Shown here one piece after another: positions 1 through 9,498 of a stretch of DNA of 64,000 nucleotides. Source of the stretch: Charina bottae (Eukaryota > Chordata > Lepidosauria > Squamata > Charinaidae); contig JALMGJ010000004.1 of the NCBI GenBank assembly GCA_023362775.1, forward strand, positions 79,164,798 through 79,228,797. Direction: 5' to 3'. The position numbers were made by a program, and so were the translations under genes. Positions within the stretch are counted from its first letter, which is position 1, and each line of letters begins with the position of its first letter. Under the pieces are notes generated by a model. The model ran no database searches. It worked only from the letters and a program-made list of their open reading frames with translations, and was not told the origin of the DNA.

Positions 1-1879
1 AATCATATATATATGGAGAGAGAGAGAGAGAGAGAGAGTGTTATGCTTCTAGTCTCTTTAAAAATATATAGCGAGCTGTTTCTTTGTCCAAGCTTATTAT
101 GGCTGAACACGACCGTCACTGGTGCTTTGTTCATATTGAGGTAAGTCTTCATGATCTCCTATGCCTTGCCAGCAACAAGATATCAGGATAAAATGTAAAT
201 GATGAGAAACATTTGCAATTGTTTTCTTGCCCAGCAAACTTTCTCCATCCCTTTACATTCTACTACTAGAAATGGGAGGGAATATATTTAGATCAGTCCA
301 GTAGAAAGTCTAAATCAGCTTGTGAGCAAGGGATGTAACGGAGTTATTAGACTTTAAATTTCTTTCCACTTACTGTATCTGTTTTCCAATTTACACAAAC
401 CTTTTTAGCTTTTCAGGCTTGGAGGTTGATTACTATAGCAGGATGAGGACTTTGATAGTGATTTTCTTCCTCAGAGGTTAGAGAGGACTTCAGCTTCAGA
501 GAAAACAGTCTAATATATCCTTTGGATACGGTAATCTTGAATTAAATGGGCTTACTTCTAACTAGACATGAAGAGATTTGCAATCTAAGCCTATTACTTT
601 GAACACATGTACCAGAGAGTAAGCATCACTAAACACAACAGAGCTTGCTTCCGATGAAAAGTGCATGGAATTGCCTTCATACAAAGTTAAAGTCTGCTTT
701 ATGGTGTAAACTTGTTACTCTGTGCAAGGGATGAGCAATGTTCTGACTTTTGTATTTTCCAGATTTCTTATTTTTTATCACAAATTCTGTTTGGCTTGTT
801 TAGAAAAAAATCATAAAAGGTTTCATAACTGTTTTAATTATTTTTGAGTACTTATCCTAATGTGTGCATTTTAGTAAAGTGCATATTTCTGCAAACTTAT
901 TTTTCCCATAGGAAAATGCTTGTTTGGACATTTTTCCAAATATGCAAATGTATTCATTTCCCTTATTTTCTGGATAGCACAAAATTCTAGAAAAAATATT
1001 TTGGCATCAAAGCAGGTTGTAGGTTCAATATACATTTGGCAGGTCCAGGATTAGTATATATTTACATTGGATGAACAAAATTTCTCATCTATTTCTAATG
1101 TTAGTCATATACAATAATGTGAATAGAACTGTATGTACAACACACAGATTGTGCTTTCATGATGAGACTTGCTTGTTTGGTACTGTGAATAAAAAATTAC
1201 AAGGTTTCCAGAAAGAATTAGGCCACAACTGAGTATTAGTAAAAGCAATGTAGTCAGATTATTTTGAAAGGATTTTTCATATATTCCTTTACTGTCTTTC
1301 TCAAGAATCACATGACAGTTTTTTATGTGTCCCCTTTTAATCTTTCATGTTTTCACAAGTATACAGTGTTCAAATCCCCTAGCTTTGCTTTATTGGGATA
1401 AGTATAACTCTTTAATTTTTATTTTTCAGAGTGCCCTGAAACAGGCAAAAGCTTTCAACACAGATGCTAAAAACCAAAAAGTTAATCTAAGATAATCCCA
1501 TACGTGTTTGATGTACAAATAAAGCTTAAGTCCATTCTGTTCTCTCTTTTCAGAAACAATTTTTCTGACATGCTTTCATTGCCCCCCCCCACTCTTTGCT
1601 GTACAAATTCACTACCATTACATGGACAAATATGCCCTATTAAGTCACAAGGCTTCCATGGGTAGGTTTGAGTTGATCTCTTTATTTCCATTGTTTGTCC
1701 TGCAGAGCTTCATTTCTCTCTTAGGTCATGTTCAGAACAATCCCTTTCCTTTTCAGTTAACATGCTCAAAAATCCGCCTGTAAATGCACCAGCTTGTCCT
1801 TATAGAATGATCCCTGTTACCTTATCCTCAAGTATAAGTATGTGTAATGCAAGATGATTAGAATGTATTTTCAGTCTTG
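1..1879. other. AT-rich stretch without a recognisable gene
   Basis: Only short open frames occur, none with a recognisable domain. An (AG)n microsatellite lies at 16-38 and a short C-run near 1582-1590. Confidence 0.6.
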
Positions 1880-2374
1880 TTTATTTATTTAATCAAATTT
1901 ATCACCGCCCAACTCCCCCAAGGGGGACTCTGGGTGGTTTACAACAAAATACAATCAACAATGTACAATTATAAATATAATAAAATACAAATTAAATAAC
2001 AATTAAAAATGTAAAAAATATAATAAAATCCAATGACGGGATCTTCTAAGTTCTTCTTAAGTAAAAAGGGCACTCCAGGGATAATCTAAGGTGCTAGCCA
2101 TCTCCAGGTATGCCCGTTCTCCTTCCCGCCCCAAGCATACTGACAAAACCAGGCTTTAAGTTTCTTCTGGAAGTCCAGGAGCGAGGGGGACTGTCTAATC
2201 TCTGGGGGGAGAATGTTCCAAAGGGCAGGGGCAACAGCAGAGAAAGCATGCTTACGTGACCCCGTTAGATGGAGCTCTTTAATCGAAGGGGTCCGTAGCA
2301 TGCCCTCTCTGCATGCCCAGGTGGGACGGGATGAAGTAATGGGGATGAGATGGTCCCTTAGGTATCCTGGTCCT
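1880..2374 (-). pseudogene. L2/CR1-like LINE, 5'-truncated 3' end
   Basis: Read on the minus strand, this is the C-terminal end of a LINE polyprotein followed by its 3' UTR. A frame of about 100 codons (2086-2400) contains the run APALWNILPPEIRQSPSLLD, the C-terminal pattern known from L2/CR1-clade LINEs. Downstream on the minus strand come the stop, a 3' UTR with a CCGCCC...GGGGG motif near 1905-1935, and a short AAAT tail at 1880-1890. A longer sister copy at 23901-24615 matches closely; the two diverge at about 2374, which marks the 5' truncation here. It is non-functional because nearly the whole RT and endonuclease are missing. The exact clade (L2 or CR1) needs a library comparison. Confidence 0.75.
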
Positions 2375-2944
2375 GTTACTGCTGGTTGGATACCATTCAA
2401 GACTTAATAATGACTGAGCACTTTCAGATCCTATCAGTTGTAAGAGGAAGAGCAGAGCTGAAGTATTGCGCTACAATTTGGCGCAATCAAACCTATTTTG
2501 GAGTTGTTGATTGCTCTAGAAAAAGTGATTCTTGAGAATATTTGTGTTCTTTTTATGTATAAGCAGAATTAATCATTCTATATGTGTTGGTTCTGGATTA
2601 AAATTCAGCTGAAAGGGTTGTATTTGTCCTGAAGTTAGTGCTGAAAAGGATCAAATAGATACAAAGAATATGTAGTATATGGAATGGCAATGGCCATTAA
2701 TGTATTAAGGTTTCCTCATTCCCCGTTTTAATCCCATACTGTACTTTTGGCAGGTACATCTGAAAAGGTTTGTTTCTACCATAAAGCCAACAAAATATGT
2801 TAAGTCCCCTAACAGATTAATTTGCAGTTTATGCAAAATATGGGTGTGGTTGGCGCCATGATGTGGCCCCAAGGAATTTATATTTATATAAATTTTAAAT
2901 ATTTTTTATATTTTATATTTATATTTTTATGATGTACTTGTTTT
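2375..2944. other. No feature recognised
   Basis: AT-rich sequence with a local TATTTATAT-rich patch at 2876-2935. No coding or repeat identity seen. Confidence 0.5.
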
Positions 2945-3052
2945 TATTATTTTAATATCCTGTTATTTTAATTGAATTGTAAACTGCCCAGAATCACTTG
3001 CGAGATGGGCAGTGCAGAAATGTAAGAAATAAATAAAAATAAATAAATAAAA
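2945..3052 (+). repeat. L2-like LINE/SINE 3' tail
   Basis: A plus-strand tail: AATTGTAAACTGCCCAGAAT, then a GAGATGGGCAGT motif, then an (AAAT)n run. The same motif order recurs at 14822-14898 and 44397-44480, and inverted at 29311, 35672 and 45709. This is the common 3' end of an L2-like family, truncated to about 100 bp. Confidence 0.6.
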
Positions 3053-3317
3053 TGATGACTATCTGAAGTATCTTCACACATCAGTTTCATTAGCTGCTGC
3101 TGTTGGAGCCAGAAGTACTGTAAAACAGTTAAGAATGGAGGACACAAAGGCCTAATGTTAATGAACAAACAAATATGAATACTAAAGAATGTGAAATAGA
3201 TTGAATTTTGCATATGAAACACTTCATGAGTGAGAATTGCAGCAATTAAAACAAATATTTACCTGAATTTTTTTTCTTTGCATGTCTCTAAAATGCATAT
3301 TTTCCCTCTAAGGTTAA

Positions 3318-3450
3318 GATCCAGAACAATCTGGTGTTGGACTATAATTCCCATGATACTTAGCTTATATATAGTCAGTGACCTCATTAAGTGGGGAATA
3401 TCAGGATTGTAGCCAACACATCTAGAGGATGCCAGGTTAAAGAAGGTTAT
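3318..3450. repeat. Probable short hAT-like MITE fragment
   Basis: The left side has TTGGACTATAATTCCCATGA and the right side has GTAGCCAACACATCTAGAGG. This 'ACTACAACTCCCA...ACATCTGGAGG' layout is typical of abundant amniote hAT-derived MITEs. TSDs are not resolved, so the ends are approximate. Confidence 0.4.
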
Positions 3451-4120
3451 TGGTGCAAATAAGTCATACTGAGTCAAGAATCCAGCTGATAAGAAGAAAA
3501 ATATTTGCTCAGTGTCTACACATGGCTGAACAAAGGCTTCATTGGCTAATGTTTCCCTGAAGGTGGAAGAGTCAGCACTGGAAATACTTGTTCATTCTTG
3601 ACTGTATTAACATTTTTTTAGTAAACACTGAGGCTGGCAGTAACATTAATGCCCTGCCCAGACTGTATTATATTTGAACATCTTGTGATAGTTGCTTTGT
3701 GCAGACTCTCTGTCATTCTTGCAACTTCTGTGTACACTGAGATCAAAAGGGACATTTCAAGATCACCTGGTGTTTCTGCTCAAAATAAGTTCAAAGAGGT
3801 TCAATAAATCCATGATATTAAGAAACTGTAGAATCTCCCAATAAAGTCACAATATTTGGTTTATGGTGAGAAGCAAGGGAACATTTATCTTCTATCCTAG
3901 TAATGCAACTAGGGCTGCTCCTTAGTCTGAACTCCAAGTTGAGGATGGTATCAAATGCTTACTATTGGGGAAATAAGTAATAGAGGCAGTAGCAAAAAGA
4001 CATTAAGCAGATCTATATGGCAGAAGTTATATCCTACATCTTCCTTTCCACTTTCTTACCATTTTGCTCTCTGGAAAAATGATGTTACCATAGCTTTTCT
4101 CTGTATTGTATCTTCATGAA
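3451..4120. other. No feature recognised
   Basis: Unique-looking AT-rich sequence without an open frame worth reporting. Confidence 0.5.
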
Positions 4121-4258
4121 GAAGGGAAGGGAAGGGAAGGGAAGGGAAGGGAAGGGAAGGGAAGGGAAGGGAAGGGAAGGGAAGGAAAGGAAAGGAAAGG
4201 AAAGGAAAGGAAAGGAAAGGAAAGGAAAGGAAAGGAAAGGAAAGGAAAGGAAAGGAAA
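4121..4258. repeat. Purine pentanucleotide array (GAAGG)n then (AAAGG)n
   Basis: About 13 units of GAAGG (4121-4185) switch abruptly to about 14 units of AAAGG (4186-4258). The plus strand is entirely purine over about 138 bp. The open frames here on both strands are artefacts of the repeat. Confidence 0.95.
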
Positions 4259-5418
4259 AGTATTGCTTCCTGGTCAGGGAGAAAAGAGGGGGGGAAATAG
4301 AAAGAGTAAGTCAATTGGAAATGGAGATAAAGGAACAGATAATGCCAGGAGGGGGAATATAATGAGGAAAGTAGGGAGAGAAAAATATGAAAGACGAATA
4401 TGCTAAAGTATTATCAGGATTCCTATCTGCATTATTTTCTTCTCAGGAACTCTTTAACCTGGGCAGCCTCACTGTTTGCTCCTCTTAATAATTTCTTCTT
4501 ACACTTTGTAATAGAATATAGTCATCCTTCTACAATGATGTTTGCAGGAGTGGGTCAAAAAAAGCAAGGTGGTGCTTGTGGCAATGTGATCAAAGCCCTG
4601 TGACTTTTGTACATGTGTTGATGTTGCACACATTTACAAAGGAGGGAGGTTTGTACTGCCATGACTGTCATCTTGCCTTTTGTGACAGCACCTCCCTACA
4701 CCACTGCCCTTGTACTAATCCTGAATTATCAACAAGGGATTTTTATTGTGTGTATAAACAAAGATTTGCTAAACAATGTATTTTCTTACTCCAGAGCTTT
4801 GTCAAATGTGCACATCCTTCAACCATGCGTGTCCACAGAGGAATAAATGATGACAAGTGTGTTGATACCATCATGCAAATGGTGCTACTTGTGTCAGACA
4901 TCTTTATGTTGTTCTGATATCTAATTTAATTAATGTATGAAGTGGCTTTTACAAAATAAAGCTGGTTGTAGGTTCCTTGGAATATTCCAAACCTGTCTTA
5001 TATTTCTTAGGACATTCTTCTTTCCAAGATAGGCCAAGATGAACATGAAATGAAAATGTGCAATCCCCACTGAAATGGGAATTGCACAAGAAAAGATTAT
5101 CCTAAGTATTTACATCAGAGTTTAAAGTATGTTTTTCAAAAAGTAAGCAAGCGTCAAGGTGAATTTGTGCTGTAAGTCTAATTTTTAAATCAGTGTTGGC
5201 AGGAACAGTAAATTAATTAATCCCAAATTATAGTGGAGCTGCTAAGACGGTATGTATGACATTCATATTAATACCAAAAGTGCAGCTAATGATTAATGTT
5301 ACTATGATGAACACTGAAGAAATTAATAAAGATTAGACCAATTATTACAAAGTGTTACTCACTAGAGATAGTTCAATGCAAAATATGATGTACATCATGA
5401 AGAAGGGTAATCACTTTC
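4259..5418. other. Stretch without recognised gene, with one inverted repeat copy
   Basis: The only structure found is the segment 4804-4901, which recurs inverted at 8070-8169. A frame of 113 codons at 4576-4917 overlaps it; its product resembles nothing I recognise. Confidence 0.5.
4804..4901 (+). repeat. Unassigned dispersed repeat, copy 1
   Basis: About 98 bp match the reverse complement of 8070-8169 with only about three mismatches by eye, for example GTCCACAGAGGAATAAATGA in both. No TIRs, tail or coding content identify the family. Confidence 0.65.
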
Positions 5419-5617
5419 CCCTAAAACAAGGGTCGGAAATGGCGGCTCGCGAGCCAGATGCGGCTCTTTGGCCCCTTGAGTGTGGCTCTTCCGCAGCTGA
5501 ACTCACCCCCGCCCCTTCCACGTGATAGGCCCCCGCCTGCAAACCCCGCCCCCTGGCTCTCGCACTGAGCGAGGCCCGGCGCAGCAGGGAGGCAGCGCCA
5601 TCTCCAGCCGCAGCAGC

Positions 5618-6317
5618 CCCTGCGCGGAGAGAGGCAAGCAGGCAGGTAAGCGGGCAGGCCTCGTTTCCCACCCTCCATCGTCTTCTTCCTTCAACGCGGG
5701 CGGGCGGAAGCGGCCGAGGGGGGCGGGCCCGGCGGTGGAGGCCAGGGCTGCCTGCTTACCTGCCTGCCTGCCTTTCTCCGCGAGGCCCCCGATCCGGCTT
5801 GGACCCCGGGAAGGCAGCGGAGGGCCTCGCGGAGGGAGGCAAGCAGGCAGGTAAGCGGGCAGGCCTCGTTTCCCACCCTCCATCGTCTTCTTCCTTCAAC
5901 GCGGGCAGGCGGAAGCGGCCGAGGGGGGCGGGCCCGGCGGCGGAGGCCAGGGCTGCCCGCTTACCTGCCTGCCTGCTTCTCTCCGCGAGGCCCCCGATCC
6001 GGCTTGGACCCCGGGAAGGCAGCGGAGGGCCTCGCGGAGGGAGGCAGGCAGGCAGGTAAGCGGGCAGGCCTCGTTTCCCACCCTCCATCATCTTGTTTCT
6101 TCAACGCGGGCGGGCGGAAGCGGCCGAGGGGGGCGGGCCCGGCGGCGGAGGCCAGGGCTGCCCGGTTACCTGCCTGCCTGCCTCTCTCCGCGAGGCCCCC
6201 GATCCGGCTTGGACCCCGGGAAGGCAGCGGGGGCCTCGCGGAGGGAGGGAGGCAGGCAGGTAAGCGGGCAGGCCTCGTTTCCCACCCTCCATCATCATCT
6301 TTGTTCAACGCGGGCGG
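5618..6317. repeat. 205-bp tandem array inside the hAT element
   Basis: The marker TTTCCCACCCTCCATC recurs at 5664, 5869, 6074 and 6278, giving spacings of 205, 205 and 204 bp. Each unit has internal near-palindromes: AGGCAAGCAGGCAGGTAAGC against GCTTACCTGCCTGCCTGC, and GCCTCGCGGAGG against CTCCGCGAGGC. Units differ by a few substitutions and small indels. The overlapping 60-136-codon frames on both strands are by-products of the GC-rich array, not genes. Confidence 0.92.
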
Positions 6318-6463
6318 GCGAAGAGCGGCCGTGGGGGGGGGCGGCGACGACAAGCGGCGCGCTTCAGGCTTTCAGCGCTGGAAGGCGGGCCTCCTTCCAG
6401 CGCTGAAAGCCTGAAGCGCGTCGCTTGTCGTCGCCGCCCGCCCCCCCCCAGCCGCTCTTCGCC
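6318..6463. repeat. Long near-perfect palindrome (hairpin)
   Basis: The left arm 6318-6385 pairs with the right arm 6393-6463 around a loop of about 7 nt (6386-6392). Inner arms include GCTTTCAGCGCTGGAAGG and its complement; outer arms include GGCGAAGAGCGGC and its complement, with one G-run/C-run length difference. It lies just after the tandem array. Confidence 0.9.
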
Positions 6464-6667
6464 ACAGATCCCGCCGGAGCTGATCTCCCTGGACCCCGGG
6501 CAGCTGGGCCGGGTGGACGCCGTCTCCCGCCCGCAAACCCCGCCCCCTTCCACGTGATTGGCCCCCGCCCGCAAACCCCGCCCCCTGGCTCTCTAGCATT
6601 TCAAAATGTGCACGAGCATGTCAAAATGGCTCCCGGCATAAAAAGTTTGCCGACCCCTGCCCTAAAA

Positions 6668-7187
6668 CAATTATGCTGATAGAATGATAAAGATCTGGTA
6701 GAAAACTGAAACACCTAGAAAATGCTTCCAAGTAATTTTTCTTAAGTTTCATATATCTGACTTCCCTTATCTATATGGTCTTTAAGATTGAAAAATCACA
6801 ATCCTAGAATTGCAGTTCTTTGCTAGCTAAAGGCTATAATAAAACTGAAATTGTATAGCATAAACCAATTTCATAATCACTTTTTCTACAAGTTTATTTA
6901 ACTGATGTTATCAAATAAAAATTCTTTACCACAACCTAAAGATTGTTCCTACATAAATAATATGGTGTTTGGAATTGGTGAAATTTTCACAGAACTTCAA
7001 AAACCTCTGACAAATTTTTAAAAATCCTATTCTTTTATTGTATATTTCCCATATCTGTAGTTTGATATTAATAATGGGATTTGTTAAAAATATGAATAGG
7101 AAGACAATGTCATTAATAGGTACTGATTAGAGGCTCTGTATGGGTAGATAGTTCTCATGACATGGGAAAGAGGTATTTACCCTCTTC
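6668..7187. other. No feature recognised
   Basis: AT-rich spacer between the hAT element and the SINE. Confidence 0.5.
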
Positions 7188-7199
7188 TAGATATGTTTT

Positions 7200-7538
7200 A
7201 AGGGGCATGGTGGCTCAGCAGGTAGGACGCCAGGCTTGTCGATCAGAAGATCGCAAGTTCAGAGGTTCAAATCCCTAGCCCCGCGTGACAGTGAGCTCCC
7301 GCACTAGCCCTAGCTCTTGCCAACCTAGCAATTCGAAAGCATGCAAATGCAAGTAGATTAATAGTACCACTTTGGTGGGTAGGTAACAGCGTTCCGCATG
7401 TGTAATGCTGGCCACATGACCGTGGAAGCGTCTTCGGACAACTCTGGCTCTTCGGCTAACAAACTGAGATGAGCACTGGCCCCTAGAGTCGGACATGACT
7501 GCACAAATGTGCGGGGGGAATCTTTACCTTTATACCTT
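7200..7538 (+). mobile_element. tRNA-derived SINE, full length, 12-bp TSD
   Basis: The tRNA-like head contains an A-box-like TGGCTCAGCAGGTAGG and a B-box-like GGTTCAAATCC, the internal RNA polymerase III promoter. A middle domain (CTTGCCAACCTAGCAATTCG onward) and a tail CCTAGAGTCGGACATGACTG follow; the tail resembles the BovB 3' end (AGTCGGACACGACT at 21739). It ends in a CTTTACCTTTATACC run. The direct repeat TAGATATGTTTT at 7188-7199 and 7539-7550 is the TSD. Four relatives lie in the window (29636, 32163, 33122, 37864). Confidence 0.9.
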
Positions 7539-7550
7539 TAGATATGTTTT

Positions 7551-9064
7551 TAGCTAATTCTGAAAGAGCATGTACTGCATATAGCTTAGTGATAGTCCAA
7601 AAATCTAATATTGCCACTTTAGAAGAACAAATTAAAAGTATCCTTAACAAATAAAATAAGTGGATTCTTCATAAATTATGCATACAATTTTACAGTGCAG
7701 GAACAAGGATATTCTAAGCAAAGCATCTGGGATAATATCTGCCTTCATCTAAGATATTTTAATGGGCAACCTCTGATGTGCACATTTGAAACCATTGCAA
7801 AGATCAGTGAGATACACCAACTGAAGAAAACAATTCCCATAATATGTGTTTTCAGCATTCAGAGTTGAGACAGAAAAACATTGTTTAATACATCCATATT
7901 TCATAGAAAGATATCCCATTTCTGCAACAAGGCCACCAAACTTAGCAGGCCTTGCTGAAATATGCATTTTAGACAGCAGCATCTACAGCAAACCAGGATG
8001 ACACCAAAATGATGACATGTACACAATGCCATTGTCACATAAATGCTGCCATTATAGTACATGTGTCTCATGTCTGACACAAGTAGCGCCATTTGCATGA
8101 TGGTATCAACACACTTGTCATCATTTATTCCTCTGTGGACACCCATGGTTGAAGGATGTGCACATTTTGAACATTATTGGGACAAAATGCCTTGGCTTTC
8201 TTGCAAGCCTAGCACCATCCTTATAAGTCTTATTAAAGATGTGCTGCTTTCACTAATTGACTTATTAGAGCAGCTACATTGTCTTTCAGGCTCATCCAGA
8301 GCCTCAAATAAAGACATGCCTGCTTTAATGACTACCAGAGAGGTGCTGTGCTTATGTGTGATCCAAAACACTTTTCCAATCATTTCTGAAACATGCACAA
8401 CTTTAATACATTGAATTGTTATGTAAGAAATTTTGTCAGAGCTAAAACGTGAACAATAAATATCTCATTTTCCTTTTTGCTAAATTGCTTCTTTGCACAT
8501 TTTCACAAGCTTGCCCAAGAACAAATTTACATTAAGAAGATTTTGATAGCCAAAGAGAAAAAAATGCACCCATTCTGTGGATTAATTTTATTTATGGCTA
8601 TTGTAAAATCTTACAATAATGTTCTCAGTTATTTATATTCATACACATATATTCTTTTACTAAAAAGTGGTGAAGCTTATACTAAGGCCTCAGATATGGG
8701 CTGCAAAAATCTGGGTGACCACTAAGTGGCAGCAGAGTTTTTGTCATTCAGAATTTTTGTAGGCCAGATATGGTAACTTGATTTATACTTTCATCCTTAA
8801 AACAGAATTCAGTTGGTATTGCTGTTAAAAAAAAACTGCAAAATTTTGAGTGAATGCTATGTTTTGACAGTTGATTTGGGTGTGCTCTTAGTGAGGTTTT
8901 ATTTACTTTTCAGACAGATACAAAGTTGAACTTTAAATAATCAAGAGGCTTTGAAGAGTTCTATGTACAGTATATTCACAGGTCTTTTGTGCAGGTAGTA
9001 AGCAAAAACATACAGTATCTTGTATGCTGTGGCATGTCAGCCATTATTCAATTTTTTTTTACAT
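7551..9064. other. Stretch without recognised gene
   Basis: Holds the inverted partner (8070-8169) of the repeat at 4804. Open frames of 74-117 codons at 8061-8725 show no recognisable domain. Confidence 0.5.
8070..8169 (-). repeat. Unassigned dispersed repeat, copy 2 (inverted)
   Basis: Reverse complement of 4804-4901 with about three mismatches, 3.2 kb away in opposite orientation. Confidence 0.65.
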
Positions 9065-9066
9065 TA

Positions 9067-9496
9067 CAGGTAGTCCTCACTTACCGACCACTTGTTCAGT
9101 GACTGTTTGAAGTGACAATGGAGTTGAAAAAGGAAGACTTATGACCTGTCCTCAAATTTGCGGCCTTCACAGTGTCCCATGTTCACATGACCACGATTCG
9201 GTCTCTTGGCAACTGATGTGTATTTACAATGGTTTCAGTGTCCTGCAGTCACGTGATTGCCATTTGCAACCTTCACAGCCAGCTTCCGACAAGCAAAGTC
9301 AATGGGGAAGCTGGCAGGAAGTCACAAGTTGCAGTCATGTGACATTGCACCTAACGACTCCCAGTGATTTGCTTAATGACCACAGCCAGAACTGACATCG
9401 TAAGTCAGCACGGTCATGTGACATTTCATTAATGACTGTGCTGCTTAGCAACAGAGTTGTCGGTCCCAATTGCTGTCGGTAAGTGAGGACTACCTG
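9067..9496. mobile_element. TA-flanked MITE (Tc1/mariner-like)
   Basis: Inverted termini begin CAGGTAGTCCTCACTTACCG and are identical for 22 nt at both ends. TA dinucleotides flank both sides (9065-9066 and 9497-9498). The 430-bp interior has no transposase and shows imperfect symmetry (GTCACGTGATTGC, GTCATGTGACATT). TA target duplication with TIRs fits a Tc1/mariner-superfamily MITE. The 84-codon frame inside is not a gene. Confidence 0.8.
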
Positions 9497-9498
9497 TA

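Larger units (their letters stand above)
5427..6659. mobile_element. Non-autonomous hAT element with 8-bp TSD
   Basis: The left end CAAGGGTCGG (5427) and the inverted right end CAGGGGTCGG (ending 6659) form short TIRs. Both are flanked by the 8-bp direct repeat CCCTAAAA (5419-5426 and 6660-6667). An 8-bp TSD and a CAGGGGTCGG-type terminus are hallmarks of hAT transposons. The 1233-bp interior is GC- and CpG-rich, unlike the AT-rich flanks, and has no transposase. It holds a direct repeat of about 50 bp near each end (5511-5561 and 6542-6593), a 205-bp tandem array and a long palindrome. Movement would need a transposase supplied in trans. Confidence 0.88.

Noticed and set aside
4106..4406. 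Lys-Gly-Arg and Phe-Leu-Ser-Pro repeat proteins
   Set aside because: Direct translation of the purine pentamer microsatellite.
5427..6659. CpG island promoter of a host gene
   Set aside because: The GC-rich block is exactly bounded by hAT ends and a TSD, so its composition belongs to the transposon.
5411..6679. Many overlapping 60-136-codon frames on both strands
   Set aside because: They follow the 205-bp GC-rich array and palindrome; no domain, and all six frames are similarly open.
7200..7290. tRNA gene candidate
   Set aside because: A- and B-box-like sequences are present, but they form the head of a repeated SINE with a non-tRNA body and TSD.
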